Below, piece after piece: positions 23,969 through 32,224 of a DNA stretch of 36,047 bases (position 1 is its first letter; every line of letters begins with the position of its first letter). This stretch comes from Actinomadura soli (GTDB lineage: Bacteria; Actinomycetota; Actinomycetes; Streptosporangiales; Streptosporangiaceae). The translations under genes and the position numbers were made by a program. Below the pieces are notes generated by a model. It did not search any database. It was not told the origin of the DNA and saw only the letters and a program-made list of their open reading frames with translations. The stretch spans positions 1-36,047 of the forward strand of contig NZ_VCKW01000061.1 in the NCBI RefSeq assembly GCF_005889715.1, read 5' to 3'.

Positions 23969-25235
23969 GACGGCCCCCGCCCCCGCGACGGCACCAGCAG
24001 ATCCCACTCCCCCTCGTGACCTGGCCATCGACGCCCTGCGCGCCTTCGCGATCTCGGGCGTCGTCCTCGGCCACTGGCTGGTCACCGCGCTCGTCGCGGA
24101 CGGCTCCGGGCAGCACCTCCGGGTGACGAGCCCGCTCAAAACGATGCCGAACCTGACCCCCATCTCCTGGGTCCTGCAGACCCTCGCCGTGTTCTTCCTC
24201 GTAGGCGGCTACGCGGCGGCGAAGGGCCTGCGTCCCGGCCGGCCATGGGTTCCGCGGCTGCGGCACCGGCTGGCCCGCTTCGCGCGGCCGCTGCCCGTCC
24301 TGCTCATCGCCTGGCTCCCGGCCGCCGCCGTCCTCCGCTGGGCCGGGTTCTCGGCGGACGGCGTCCGCACGCTGATCGAACTGGTGATCAGCCCGCTGTG
24401 GTTCCTCGGCGTCTACGTGCTGCTCACGGCGGCGACCCCCGTGATCGCGGCCGTCTGGGCCCGGCTCCGGCTCCACGGCGCCGCCCTGCTCGTCGCCGCG
24501 ACCGCCCTGATCGACCTCGGCCGCTTCGCGCTCGACACGCCCGCCTGGACGGGCTGGGCCACCGTCCTCACCGGCTGGCTCGTGCCGTTCTACCTCGGCA
24601 TCGGCTGGGCGGACGGGGCGCTGCGCTCGCGCCGGGCCGGGCTCGTCCTGCTGGCCGGGGGCGCGGCGGCGACCGCCGGGCTGGTCCTGGTCGCCGGGTA
24701 TCCGGCGAGCATGGTCGGCGTGCCGGGCGCGGCGGTCTCCAACCTCAGCCCGCCGACGCTCGCGGCCGTGTCCTTCGGCCTCGCCCAGACGGGCCTCGCG
24801 CTGCTGCTCCACGGCCCGCTCACCCGCTGGACGCGACGCGCCCGGGCACGGGCCGCGATCTCCGCGGCCCGCCGCGCCTCGATGACGATCTTTCTATGGC
24901 ACCAGACCGCGCTCCTGACCGTCACGGTCGGAGCACTGCTCGCCTTCGGTAGCCTGCCAGGGCTGCACACCGTGCCTGACCAGCCGGAATGGGTCGCCGA
25001 ACGGCTCGCCTGGCTGGCGGTCTTCGCCGCCCTGCTCACCGCGCTCGCGGCCGTCGTGCACCGCTTCGAACACCCCCGCGCGGCACCCGGATGTGACATC
25101 CGCCACCACACCCCCAGACGATCTTGGATGGTAGAAAGACGACGATGCCGCCGCCACGCAAGATCGTCCCCAAGCGCACCCGACGGCTCCGGAGAGCCCT
25201 GGCCTGCGCCGTGTCCATCACGGCGGTCATGCTGA
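23961..25235 (+). CDS. Membrane acyltransferase (acyltransferase 3 family)
   Basis: The 424-aa integral membrane protein has about ten hydrophobic segments. It opens with DLAIDALRAFAISGVVLGHW, whose final His is the conserved N-terminal His of acyltransferase 3 proteins. These proteins O-acylate sugars or other substrates at the membrane using acyl-CoA. GTG 23961 overlaps the previous gene by eight bases, so the genes are coupled. The membrane domain ends around base 25080 (VHRFEHPRAA); the last 50 residues are Arg/Ser-rich and read across the start of the next gene, giving a 91-base overlap. This tail is probably an accident of stop-codon loss rather than a folded domain. The two flanking hydrolases suggest a shared pathway of acylation and deacylation. 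Confidence 0.88.
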   Translation: MLETAPAPATAPADPTPPRDLAIDALRAFAISGVVLGHWLVTALVADGSGQHLRVTSPLKTMPNLTPISWVLQTLAVFFLVGGYAAAKGLRPGRPWVPRLRHRLARFARPLPVLLIAWLPAAAVLRWAGFSADGVRTLIELVISPLWFLGVYVLLTAATPVIAAVWARLRLHGAALLVAATALIDLGRFALDTPAWTGWATVLTGWLVPFYLGIGWADGALRSRRAGLVLLAGGAAATAGLVLVAGYPASMVGVPGAAVSNLSPPTLAAVSFGLAQTGLALLLHGPLTRWTRRARARAAISAARRASMTIFLWHQTALLTVTVGALLAFGSLPGLHTVPDQPEWVAERLAWLAVFAALLTALAAVVHRFEHPRAAPGCDIRHHTPRRSWMVERRRCRRHARSSPSAPDGSGEPWPAPCPSRRSC

Positions 25236-26167
25236 CGACCGCCGGGACCGGGCACGCCGACCCCTACGCGCCGCCCGTCGCCGTCCCCGACATGGCGCCG
25301 TCCACGCTGGACGTCCGGTACGCGGCCGAACGCCGGGCCATCGAGGAGGCCCTCACGACGGCGCAGAACATCGGCGACACCGACCGGGCGAAAGCCCTCG
25401 GCGCGTTCCTCCGGCCGGGCCGCCGGTTCCTCTACTTCGACCCGCGCGGCAACGGGCGGGCCGTCGAGGTCATCGGCGACCTCACCCGGGCGCGGCGCAT
25501 CGCGGTCCTGGTGCCCGGCGCCGACACGACGCTGACGACGTTCGACACGCGCGGCGGCAAACCGTGGTCGACGCCGGGCGGCGGCGCGCACGCTCTCTAC
25601 GCGCAGGCGGCGGCCGCGTCACCGCGCCCTGAACTGGCCATCGTCGCATGGCTCGGCTACGCGGCACCGGAGACGTTCAGCAACGACGTCCTCACCGACG
25701 AGCGCGCCGCCGAAGGAGGCGTGCGGCTCCGGCGCTTCCTGAAGGGCGTGGCCGCGGTCAACCCGTCCGCCCGCGTCGGACTGCTCTGCCACAGCTACGG
25801 CTCTGTGTTGTGCGGCCGGGCGGCGCTGGACGGCCCGGGCACCACGGCCTGGCGGCAGGTCACCGACATCGCCCTCTACGGCAGCCCCGGCACGGCCGCG
25901 CCGACCGCCGCGAAGCTGAGCGGCACCGCACGGATCTGGGCGGGACGGGGCACGACCGACTGGATGGAGGACGTCCCCCACGTCCGCGTCTTCGGGCTCG
26001 GGCTCGGGCCCGACCCCGTCTCCCCCGCGTTCGGCGCGCGGGTGTTCGACGCGGGGACCGGCGGGCACAGCGACTACTTCCGGCCCGGCTCCACCTCGCT
26101 CCGCAACCTCACCGCCATCGCGCTCGGACGCCCCGCCGCGGTGGCACCCGGCCGGCCTTCTCACTGA
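25145..26167 (+). CDS. Secreted DUF1023-type alpha/beta hydrolase (copy 2)
   Basis: The 340-aa protein is a paralogue of the gene at 23006. The same blocks occur in order: RAVEVIGDL, VPGAD, WLGYA, LLCHSYGS with nucleophile Ser218, and a C-terminal GTGGHSDYFRPGS. The N-terminus has a twin-Arg-free, Lys/Arg-rich start and a hydrophobic core at about 19-34 ending before AxA-type residues near 37-39, a likely signal peptide. I chose the ATG at 25145; a TTG at 25124 would add seven residues. The start lies inside the tail of the acyltransferase gene. The pair arose by duplication, with divergence mainly at N-termini and in the linker after the WLGY turn. Substrate unknown. Confidence 0.88.
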   Translation: MPPPRKIVPKRTRRLRRALACAVSITAVMLTTAGTGHADPYAPPVAVPDMAPSTLDVRYAAERRAIEEALTTAQNIGDTDRAKALGAFLRPGRRFLYFDPRGNGRAVEVIGDLTRARRIAVLVPGADTTLTTFDTRGGKPWSTPGGGAHALYAQAAAASPRPELAIVAWLGYAAPETFSNDVLTDERAAEGGVRLRRFLKGVAAVNPSARVGLLCHSYGSVLCGRAALDGPGTTAWRQVTDIALYGSPGTAAPTAAKLSGTARIWAGRGTTDWMEDVPHVRVFGLGLGPDPVSPAFGARVFDAGTGGHSDYFRPGSTSLRNLTAIALGRPAAVAPGRPSH

Positions 26168-26220
26168 AAGGGAGCGGCCGCAGCGAGACGGTCACCTCCA
26201 GGTAATGGCACCCTGGGGAG

Positions 26221-27393
26221 GTGGACACCGCGAGCGAGGCCGAGATACGCGAACAGACGACCCAGCGCCTGGAGAAGGCCATGGGGACGTTCGGCACCGC
26301 GGCGCTGACCCGCATGGAAGAGCAGCTCCCCTGGTTCCGGCGCATGCCCGCCGAGCAGCGCTCCTGGATCGGGCTCGTCGCGCAGGCGGGCATCGCCGCG
26401 TTCGTCGAATGGTTCAAGAACGAGGAGAAGACCCGTCCGGCCATCGCCGGGGAGGTGTTCGGCACCGCGCCCCGCGAGCTGCTCCGCGCCATCAAGCTGC
26501 AGCACACCATCGACATGGTCCGCGTCATCATCGACGTGGTGGAGACCCGCCTGGACGAGCTGGCCGCGCCCGGCGGCGAGGCCCAGCTCCGCGAGGCGAT
26601 CCTGCGCTACACGCGGGACGTGGCGTTCGGCGCGGCGCAGGTGTACGCGCGCGCCGCCGAGACACGCGCCGCCTGGGACGCGCGGCTGGAGGCCCTCGTC
26701 GTCAACGCGGTCCTGCGCGGCGAGGTCGACGACGGCATGCACTCGTGGGCGGCCGCGCTCGGCTGGACGTCCAAGCCCGTCACCGTCATCGCCGGGCTCA
26801 CCCCGGAGGACGAGGAGCCCGAGGTCACCATCGACCAGATGCAGCTGGCCGCGCGCCGCGCCCGCGCCGACGTGCTCGCCGGGGTGCAGGGGCGCCGCGT
26901 CATCGTCATCGTCGGCGGCGACACCGACCCGATGGAGGCGGCCCGGCCGATCGCCGCCAAATGCGGCCCCGGCCCCGTCGTCGTCGGCCCGCAGGTCCCC
27001 GACCTGTACGACTCGACCCGGTCCGCGCAGGCCGCCGTCGCCGGGCTGCGCGCCGCCGCGGGCTGGCCGGACGCGCCCCGTCCCGTCCCGGCGACCGAGC
27101 TGCTGCCCGAGCGTGCCCTGGACGGCGACGACGACGCGCGCCGCCACCTGGTGGAGAACGTCTACAACCCGATGCTCGCCGCGGGCGCCCCGCTCCTCGA
27201 CACGCTCACCACCTACCTCGAACAGGGCTCGTCGCTGGAGGCGACCGCGCGGCTGCTGTTCGTCCACCCCAACACCGTCCGGTACCGGCTCCGCCGCGTG
27301 ACCGAGCTCACCGGCCTCGCCCCCACCGACGGCCGCAACGCGTTCACCCTCCGCATCGCGCTCGTCCTCGGCCGCTTCGAAAACCGCCGGTGA
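26221..27393 (+). CDS. fasR: PucR-type transcriptional activator FasR
   Basis: The 390-aa protein has the conserved N-terminal block QLPWFRRMPAEQRSWIGLVAQAGI, shared with FasR of streptomycetes and Rv2242. A GGDEF-like middle region follows, and a C-terminal PucR helix-turn-helix, SLEATARLLFVHPNTVRYRLRRVTELTG (about 345-373). FasR activates the downstream fabD-fabH-acpP-fabF operon and responds to acyl-CoA in actinobacteria. The GTG start at 26221 is directly preceded by GGGGAG, closer than usual; starts at internal ATGs would shorten a conserved N-terminus. It stands 255 bases upstream of fabD, in the same direction, and is followed by a hairpin array. Confidence 0.92.
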   Translation: MDTASEAEIREQTTQRLEKAMGTFGTAALTRMEEQLPWFRRMPAEQRSWIGLVAQAGIAAFVEWFKNEEKTRPAIAGEVFGTAPRELLRAIKLQHTIDMVRVIIDVVETRLDELAAPGGEAQLREAILRYTRDVAFGAAQVYARAAETRAAWDARLEALVVNAVLRGEVDDGMHSWAAALGWTSKPVTVIAGLTPEDEEPEVTIDQMQLAARRARADVLAGVQGRRVIVIVGGDTDPMEAARPIAAKCGPGPVVVGPQVPDLYDSTRSAQAAVAGLRAAAGWPDAPRPVPATELLPERALDGDDDARRHLVENVYNPMLAAGAPLLDTLTTYLEQGSSLEATARLLFVHPNTVRYRLRRVTELTGLAPTDGRNAFTLRIALVLGRFENRR

Positions 27394-27401
27394 AACCCCA
27401 G

Positions 27402-27520
27402 CTCCGGCCGCACGGGCCGGGCGGCCGGAGGGCGCCCAGCGCCCGAAGGTCGCACGACCCGCCGGTCGGGGGGGCCGTTTCGCGAGACGCGCCAGCGGCT
27501 CGGGAAACGGCCCCCCGACC
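27402..27520. terminator. Array of four consecutive hairpins between fasR and fabD
   Basis: Four stems follow one another: 27402-27411 with 27421-27430 (10 bp perfect); 27430-27435 with 27439-27444 (6 bp, loop CCA); 27448-27452 with 27455-27459 (5 bp, two-base loop); and 27464-27481 with 27504-27520 (17 pairs, one bulged base, 22-base loop). The first lies nine bases after the fasR stop and is a likely fasR terminator. The last is the longest and could work as a second terminator or as a control element. Confidence 0.7.
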
Positions 27521-27563
27521 GTGCCGGGGGTTCCAGGGGGTCGTCCCCCCGGGCTAACGCTGC

Positions 27564-27580
27564 TTGTAGGTGTCGTACAA
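27564..27580. promoter_or_regulatory. TTGTA-N7-TACAA inverted repeat upstream of fabD
   Basis: TTGTA (27564-27568) and TACAA (27576-27580) form an inverted repeat in the AT-richer stretch 69 bases before the fabD start. Position and symmetry suit a FasR operator or a promoter element; the assignment to FasR is inference. Confidence 0.4.
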
Positions 27581-27648
27581 AGGGTTCGGACCAAAGTTCG
27601 TGCTGATCCGCATCGTAGAGCGGGGGGCGTTGGCGGCAGGCTGGTCGG

Positions 27649-28566
27649 GTGATCCTCCTCGCATCGCCCGGCCAGGGCGCCCAGACCCCCGGCTTCCTGC
27701 AGCCATGGCTAGAGATACCCGGAGTCGCCGACCGCCTGGCCTGGTGGTCCGCCGTCACCGGGCTCGATCTGGTCCGCTACGGGACGACCGCGGACGCCGA
27801 GGAGATCCGTGACACCGCGGTGGCGCAGCCGCTGCTGGTCGCCGCCGCGCTCGCCGCCTACGAGGCCCTCTACGACGACGGCGACCTGCCCGGCGTGGTC
27901 GCCGGGCACAGCGTCGGGGAGCTGGCCGCGGGCGCGATCGCCGGGGTCCTGTCGCCCGAGACGGCGCTGGTCCTCGTCCGGGAGCGGGGACGGGCGATGG
28001 CCGAGGCCGCCACCGTCATCAAGACCGGGATGACCGCCGTGCTCGGCGGCGACCCCGACGAGGTCCTCGCCTCGATCGACAAGCACGGGCTCACCGCCGC
28101 GAACGTCAACGGCGCCGGCCAGGTCGTCGCCGCCGGGACGGTCCAGGCCCTCACCGCCTTCGCCGATGATCCGCCCGAGAAGGCGCGGCTCCGCTCGCTG
28201 TCGGTCGCCGGGGCGTTCCACACCGAGCACATGGCGCCCGCCGTCGACGCGCTGCGCCGCATCGCGTCCGGCGCGCCCGTCGCCGCCCCGCGGACTCGGC
28301 TGCTGCAGAACCGCGACGGCGCCGTCGTCGAGGACGGGCCCGCGTTCGTCGAGCGGCTCGTCGACCAGGTCAGCGCGCCCGTCCACTGGGACCTGTGCAT
28401 GGAGACCATGCGCGACCTCGGCGTCACCGCGATCATCGAGCTGCCGCCCGCCGGGACGCTGACCGGCCTCGCCCGCCGCGAGCTGCCGGACGTCGAGCGG
28501 GTCGCCCTCAAGACCCCCGCGGACCTCGACAGGGCCCGCGAGCTGATCAAGGCGGACGCGGCATGA
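27649..28566 (+). CDS. fabD: Malonyl-CoA:ACP transacylase
   Basis: The 305-aa cytoplasmic enzyme transfers malonyl from CoA to the acyl carrier protein. Visible are the GQGAQ motif (8-12), the nucleophile elbow GHSVGE with Ser88, and catalytic His191 in GAFHTEHM. The GTG at 27649 has AGG eight bases upstream. Its stop overlaps the fabH start (ATGA), so both are translated together. First gene of the fatty acid operon. Confidence 0.96.
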   Translation: MILLASPGQGAQTPGFLQPWLEIPGVADRLAWWSAVTGLDLVRYGTTADAEEIRDTAVAQPLLVAAALAAYEALYDDGDLPGVVAGHSVGELAAGAIAGVLSPETALVLVRERGRAMAEAATVIKTGMTAVLGGDPDEVLASIDKHGLTAANVNGAGQVVAAGTVQALTAFADDPPEKARLRSLSVAGAFHTEHMAPAVDALRRIASGAPVAAPRTRLLQNRDGAVVEDGPAFVERLVDQVSAPVHWDLCMETMRDLGVTAIIELPPAGTLTGLARRELPDVERVALKTPADLDRARELIKADAA

Positions 28567-29531
28567 CCGGCGGGCTCCGCATCCCCGACGCGGCCGCCGG
28601 CGCCCGCGTCCTGGCGTTCGGCGACTACCGCCCGGCCCGGATCGTGACCAACGACGAGCTCGCGGAGACCGTCGACACCAACGACGAGTGGATCCGCAGC
28701 CGCGTCGGCATCGCCGAGCGCCGCATCGCCGGCGACGACGAGGGCATCGTCGAGCTCGGCGCGCACGCGGGCGGGAAGGCGCTCGCGGGCAGCGGGCTCG
28801 CCCCGTCCGACATCGACCTGGTGATCCTCGCCACCTGCTCGGCGGAGTCGCCGATGCCGGGCTACGCCCCGCAGGTCGCGCACCGGCTCGGCATCGACGC
28901 GCCCGGCGCGTTCGACATCAACGCCGCCTGCGCCGGCTTCTGCTACGCGCTCGCGACCGCGAGCGCCGCCGTCCGGGCGGGCAGCGCCCGCAACGTGCTG
29001 GTCGTCGGCTCGGAGAAGATGTCCCAGTGGCTCGACTGGACCGACCGCTCCACCTGCATCATCTTCGCTGACGGCGCAGGCGCCGCGGTCGTCGCGGCCA
29101 GCGACTCGCCCGGCATCGGCCCGGTCGTGTGGGGCAGCGCCGGCGACAAGTACGACAAGATCATCATCCCCACCCGGCACTCGTTCATCCAGCAGGAGGG
29201 GCAGGCGGTGTTCCGCTGGGCGACCACCGCCATCGCGCCGGTCGCGGTCGAGGCGTGCGAGCGCGCCGGGATCCGGCCGGAGGACCTCGCCGCCATCGTC
29301 CCGCACCAGGCCAACCTGCGGATCATCGAGGCGATCGCCCGCAAGATGAAGGCCAAGGACGCCGTCGTCGCCGACGACATCGTCCAGTCCGGCAACACCT
29401 CGGGGGCCTCGATCCCGCTGGCCCTCTCCCGCATGATCGAACGCGGCGACGTGCCGTCCGGTGCCCCGGCCCTGCTGGTCGGGTTCGGCGCCGGGCTGTC
29501 CTACGCCGCCCAAGTCATCCAGATCCCGTAG
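28563..29531 (+). CDS. fabH: 3-oxoacyl-ACP synthase III
   Basis: The 322-aa condensing enzyme starts fatty acid synthesis by joining an acyl-CoA primer to malonyl-ACP. The catalytic triad is Cys123 (NAACAGF), His248 (PHQANLRI) and Asn278 (QSGNTSGAS). The substrate gate TNDEWIRSRVGIAERRI is standard. In actinomycetes FabH prefers branched or short primers. The ATG at 28563 overlaps the fabD stop by four bases. 56 bases separate it from acpP. Confidence 0.96.
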   Translation: MTGGLRIPDAAAGARVLAFGDYRPARIVTNDELAETVDTNDEWIRSRVGIAERRIAGDDEGIVELGAHAGGKALAGSGLAPSDIDLVILATCSAESPMPGYAPQVAHRLGIDAPGAFDINAACAGFCYALATASAAVRAGSARNVLVVGSEKMSQWLDWTDRSTCIIFADGAGAAVVAASDSPGIGPVVWGSAGDKYDKIIIPTRHSFIQQEGQAVFRWATTAIAPVAVEACERAGIRPEDLAAIVPHQANLRIIEAIARKMKAKDAVVADDIVQSGNTSGASIPLALSRMIERGDVPSGAPALLVGFGAGLSYAAQVIQIP

Positions 29532-29587
29532 GCCGTCACGCTCGCTCGCAGGCTCTGGACCAACCCACCGAAGGAGAAACGCAGATC

Positions 29588-29854
29588 ATGGCCGACATCG
29601 CCACCGAACAGCAGATCCTGGACGGCCTCGCGGAGATCATCGACGACATCGTCGGCATCGACAAGTCCGAGGTGACCCCGGAGAAGAACTTCATCGACGA
29701 CCTCGACATCGACTCGCTGTCGATGGTGGAGATCGCCGTGGCCGCGCAGGACCAGTTCGGCGTCGAGATCCCCGACGACGAGCTGCGCAACCTGAAGACG
29801 GTCAAGGACGTCGTCAACTTCGTCCAGAACCACGAGGCCGCGGCCAAGAGCTGA
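29588..29854 (+). CDS. acpP: Acyl carrier protein
   Basis: The 88-aa acidic four-helix protein carries the phosphopantetheine attachment serine, Ser43, in DIDSLSMVEIA. The helix 2 region VEIAVAAQDQFGVEIPDDEL is typical. It shuttles the growing acyl chain between FabD, FabH and FabF. GAAGGAG stands 11 bases before the ATG. It is separated from fabF by 88 bases that include a strong hairpin, which may set a higher acpP level than fabF. Confidence 0.96.
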   Translation: MADIATEQQILDGLAEIIDDIVGIDKSEVTPEKNFIDDLDIDSLSMVEIAVAAQDQFGVEIPDDELRNLKTVKDVVNFVQNHEAAAKS

Positions 29855-29869
29855 GACGCGGGCGGGCGT

Positions 29870-29899
29870 GCCGCCGTCCCGGGTGACCGGGACGGCGGC
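29870..29899 (+). terminator. Hairpin between acpP and fabF
   Basis: GCCGCCGTCCCGG (29870-29882) pairs perfectly with CCGGGACGGCGGC (29887-29899) around a GTGA tetraloop. There is no U-tract. Sixteen bases after the acpP stop, it probably acts as a partial terminator or RNA stabiliser within the operon. Confidence 0.7.
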
Positions 29900-29942
29900 C
29901 TGCCCGCACCCACCCCTTTCCAGTCCGCAAGGAGCACCAGCC

Positions 29943-31250
29943 ATGAGCAAGAGCCAGACCAGAGTCGTCGTGACGGGTCTCGGTGCAACGACCCCACTCG
30001 GCGGAGACCTGCCGTCGACCTGGTCCGCCCTGCTCGCCGGAGAGTCCGGGATCCGTCCCCTGCGGTGGGAGGGCGTCGAGGACCTGCCGGTCCGGTTCGC
30101 GGCGACGCTGAAGGCCGACCCGGCCGACACGCTGCCGCGGCAGTCGCTGCGCCGCCTCGACCGCAACCAGGCGATCGCGCTGATCGCCGCGCGGGAGGCG
30201 TGGGCGGACGCCGGGTTCGCCCCGTCGCGCGGCGGCAAGCCGCAGAAGGGCATGGACAAGGCCGGCGTCGACGGCGGGTTCGACATGGACCTCGACCGGC
30301 TCGGCGTCGTGGTCTCCAGCGGCATCGGCGGCCTGCACACCGCCCTCAACAGCTACGACGTCTACCGGGAGAAGGGCTGGGCGCGTGTGTCGCCCTTCAC
30401 CGTCCCGATGCTGATGCCGAACGGCGCGTCCGGCCACGTCGGCATCGAGTTCGGCGCGACCGCGGGCTCGCACGCCCTGGTCAGCGCGTGCGCGTCCAGC
30501 GGCGAGGCCATCGGCTACGCGATCGACATGATCCGCGCGGGCCGCGCCGACGTGATCATCTGCGGTGGCACCGAGGCGTGCATCCACCCGCTGCAGATGG
30601 CGTCGTTCGGCTCCATGCGCGCCCTGTCGACCCGCAACGACGAGCCGGAGCGCGCGTCCCGCCCCTACGACAAGAACCGCGACGGGTTCGTCCTCGGCGA
30701 GGGCGCCGCGGTGATGATCCTGGAGAGGGAGGAGCACGCCCGCGCCCGCGGCGCGCAGATCTATGGGATCGCGTCCGGCGCCGGCTACTCCAACGACGCG
30801 TACGACATCGTGCTGCCCGAGCCGACCGGCTCCGGGCAGGCCAAGGCGATGCAGCGGGCCCTCGTCGACGCCGGTCTGGAGGCGTCCGACATCATCCACA
30901 TCAACGCGCACGCCACCTCGACACCGGCCGGCGACGTCGCCGAACTGGCCTCGATCAAGGCGGGGCTCGGTGAGGAGGTCGCCGCCAAGGTCGTCGTCAC
31001 CGCCACCAAGTCGATGACCGGGCACCTGCTCGGCGGCGCGGGCGCGCTGGAGTCGATCTTCACGATCCTGGCGCTGAAGGAGGGCCTCGTCCCGTTCGTC
31101 GCCAACCTGGAGGACCTCGACGACGAGGCCGACCTGGACATCGTGCGCGACGAGCCCCGCAAGCTCCCGGACGGCCCCGCGGCGGCGCTCAGCAACTCGT
31201 TCGGCTTCGGCGGCCACAACGTCTCGGTCGCCTTCGAACGCGCCCTCTGA
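29943..31250 (+). CDS. fabF: 3-oxoacyl-ACP synthase II
   Basis: The 435-aa condensing enzyme elongates acyl-ACP with malonyl-ACP. The catalytic Cys183 is in SACASSGEAI, with His323 (NAHATSTPAGD) and His361 (TGHLLGGAG). AAGGAG precedes the ATG at 29943. An insertion of about 20 residues rich in Gly, Lys and Asp (about 97-117) lies before the strand LGVVVSSGIGG, somewhat longer than in E. coli FabF. It ends the operon and is closed by a hairpin. It corresponds to kasA in mycobacteria. Confidence 0.95.
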   Translation: MSKSQTRVVVTGLGATTPLGGDLPSTWSALLAGESGIRPLRWEGVEDLPVRFAATLKADPADTLPRQSLRRLDRNQAIALIAAREAWADAGFAPSRGGKPQKGMDKAGVDGGFDMDLDRLGVVVSSGIGGLHTALNSYDVYREKGWARVSPFTVPMLMPNGASGHVGIEFGATAGSHALVSACASSGEAIGYAIDMIRAGRADVIICGGTEACIHPLQMASFGSMRALSTRNDEPERASRPYDKNRDGFVLGEGAAVMILEREEHARARGAQIYGIASGAGYSNDAYDIVLPEPTGSGQAKAMQRALVDAGLEASDIIHINAHATSTPAGDVAELASIKAGLGEEVAAKVVVTATKSMTGHLLGGAGALESIFTILALKEGLVPFVANLEDLDDEADLDIVRDEPRKLPDGPAAALSNSFGFGGHNVSVAFERAL

Positions 31251-31258
31251 CGGCTCTC

Positions 31259-31293
31259 GAACGGCCCGGCGGGTTCTCCCCGCCGGGCCGTTC
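31259..31293. terminator. Terminator after fabF
   Basis: GAACGGCCCGGCGGG (31259-31273) pairs over 15 bp with CCCGCCGGGCCGTTC (31279-31293), loop TTCTC, nine bases after the fabF stop. It can also serve the converging DUF3145 gene. Confidence 0.85.
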
Positions 31294-31407
31294 GCGTATC
31301 CGTTCCGTGGCGGGCCGCCGGCCGGGCCCCGCTGCGGGGCGCGCACGTTGCGGGACGAGAACGCTCCAGCGGGACGGCCTCGGGCGGCCGCGCGGGCCGC
31401 CGGGGCG

Positions 31408-31902
31408 TCACACGGCCGCGTGCAGCCAGCGGACGGGAGCGCCGTCGCCGGCCCGCCGGAAGGGCTCCAGCTCGTTGTCCCACGGGGTGCCGAGGAGACG
31501 GTCCAGCTCGTGCTCCAGGGTGGTCTTGCCGATCGCGGCGTTCGCCATGACGGAGCGGAGCCGGTCCTCGGGGACCATGATGTCGCCGTTGGCCCCGATC
31601 ACGCCGGTGAACACCCCGAGGGACGGGGTGAAGCTGAACCGGACGCCGTCGGTGCCCGGGGTGGGATCCTCGGTGGCCTCGAACCGCACCAGTTTCCACG
31701 TACGCAGCGCGGAGGTGATGCCCGCGGCGGTACCGGGCCTCCCCTCCCAATGAAGCTCGGCGCGCAGCGTTCCCGGTGCGGCCGCCTGATCTGTCCACTC
31801 AAGGGAAACGGGCACACCGAGAACACCCGCGGCGGCCCACTCGATGTGCGGGCTCAGCGCAGGCGGCGCGGAGTGGACGTAGAAAACGCCACGTGCGGTC
31901 AC
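31408..31902 (-). CDS. DUF3145 domain-containing protein
   Basis: This 164-aa protein matches DUF3145, a conserved actinobacterial family usually found beside the fatty acid operon. Its blocks are GVFYVHSAPPALSPHIEWAA, the Trp/His-rich LRAELHWEGRPGTAA, and PWDNELEPFRRAGDGAPV. No motif for catalysis is visible. The GTG at 31900-31902 follows AGGAGGTCCG. It converges with fabF and is divergent from the protease gene. Confidence 0.87.
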   Translation of the reverse strand: MTARGVFYVHSAPPALSPHIEWAAAGVLGVPVSLEWTDQAAAPGTLRAELHWEGRPGTAAGITSALRTWKLVRFEATEDPTPGTDGVRFSFTPSLGVFTGVIGANGDIMVPEDRLRSVMANAAIGKTTLEHELDRLLGTPWDNELEPFRRAGDGAPVRWLHAAV

Positions 31903-32224
31903 CGGACCTCCTGGATCTGTACCGAGGCTCGTCTTCCCCTACGGCCTCGTACGTCCCAAGTCGGCGTCCGCGTCCCTCATTGTGCATCATCGGCACGTCT
32001 CGCACCACCGTGGATTCACGGATTATCGAACGCTTGACCACTGGATGCACATCGTTCACGGGCGCTGACCGACAAGGGTAGGGGCTGCGACGCCGCCGCG
32101 CGGTGAAAGTTCAAGACGATCGCGTCCGGCTCCGGCCGCGCTCTCCTGTCCGATATCGGTCACGAACCGTCGCCGTGCGGGCACGATGAGTGCGGGTGCG
32201 GGCCCGACGCGAGAGCGAGGACGG
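31903..32224. other. Divergent intergenic region, DUF3145 / S8 protease
   Basis: The 322 bases hold no gene that I can support. They probably contain promoters for both flanking genes. Two small symmetries are seen: CCGTG-GATT-CACGG at 32008-32021, and TGTGCATC (31981-31988) facing GATGCACA (32044-32051). The stretch 31,960-32,090 is AT-richer than coding DNA around it. Confidence 0.5.
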
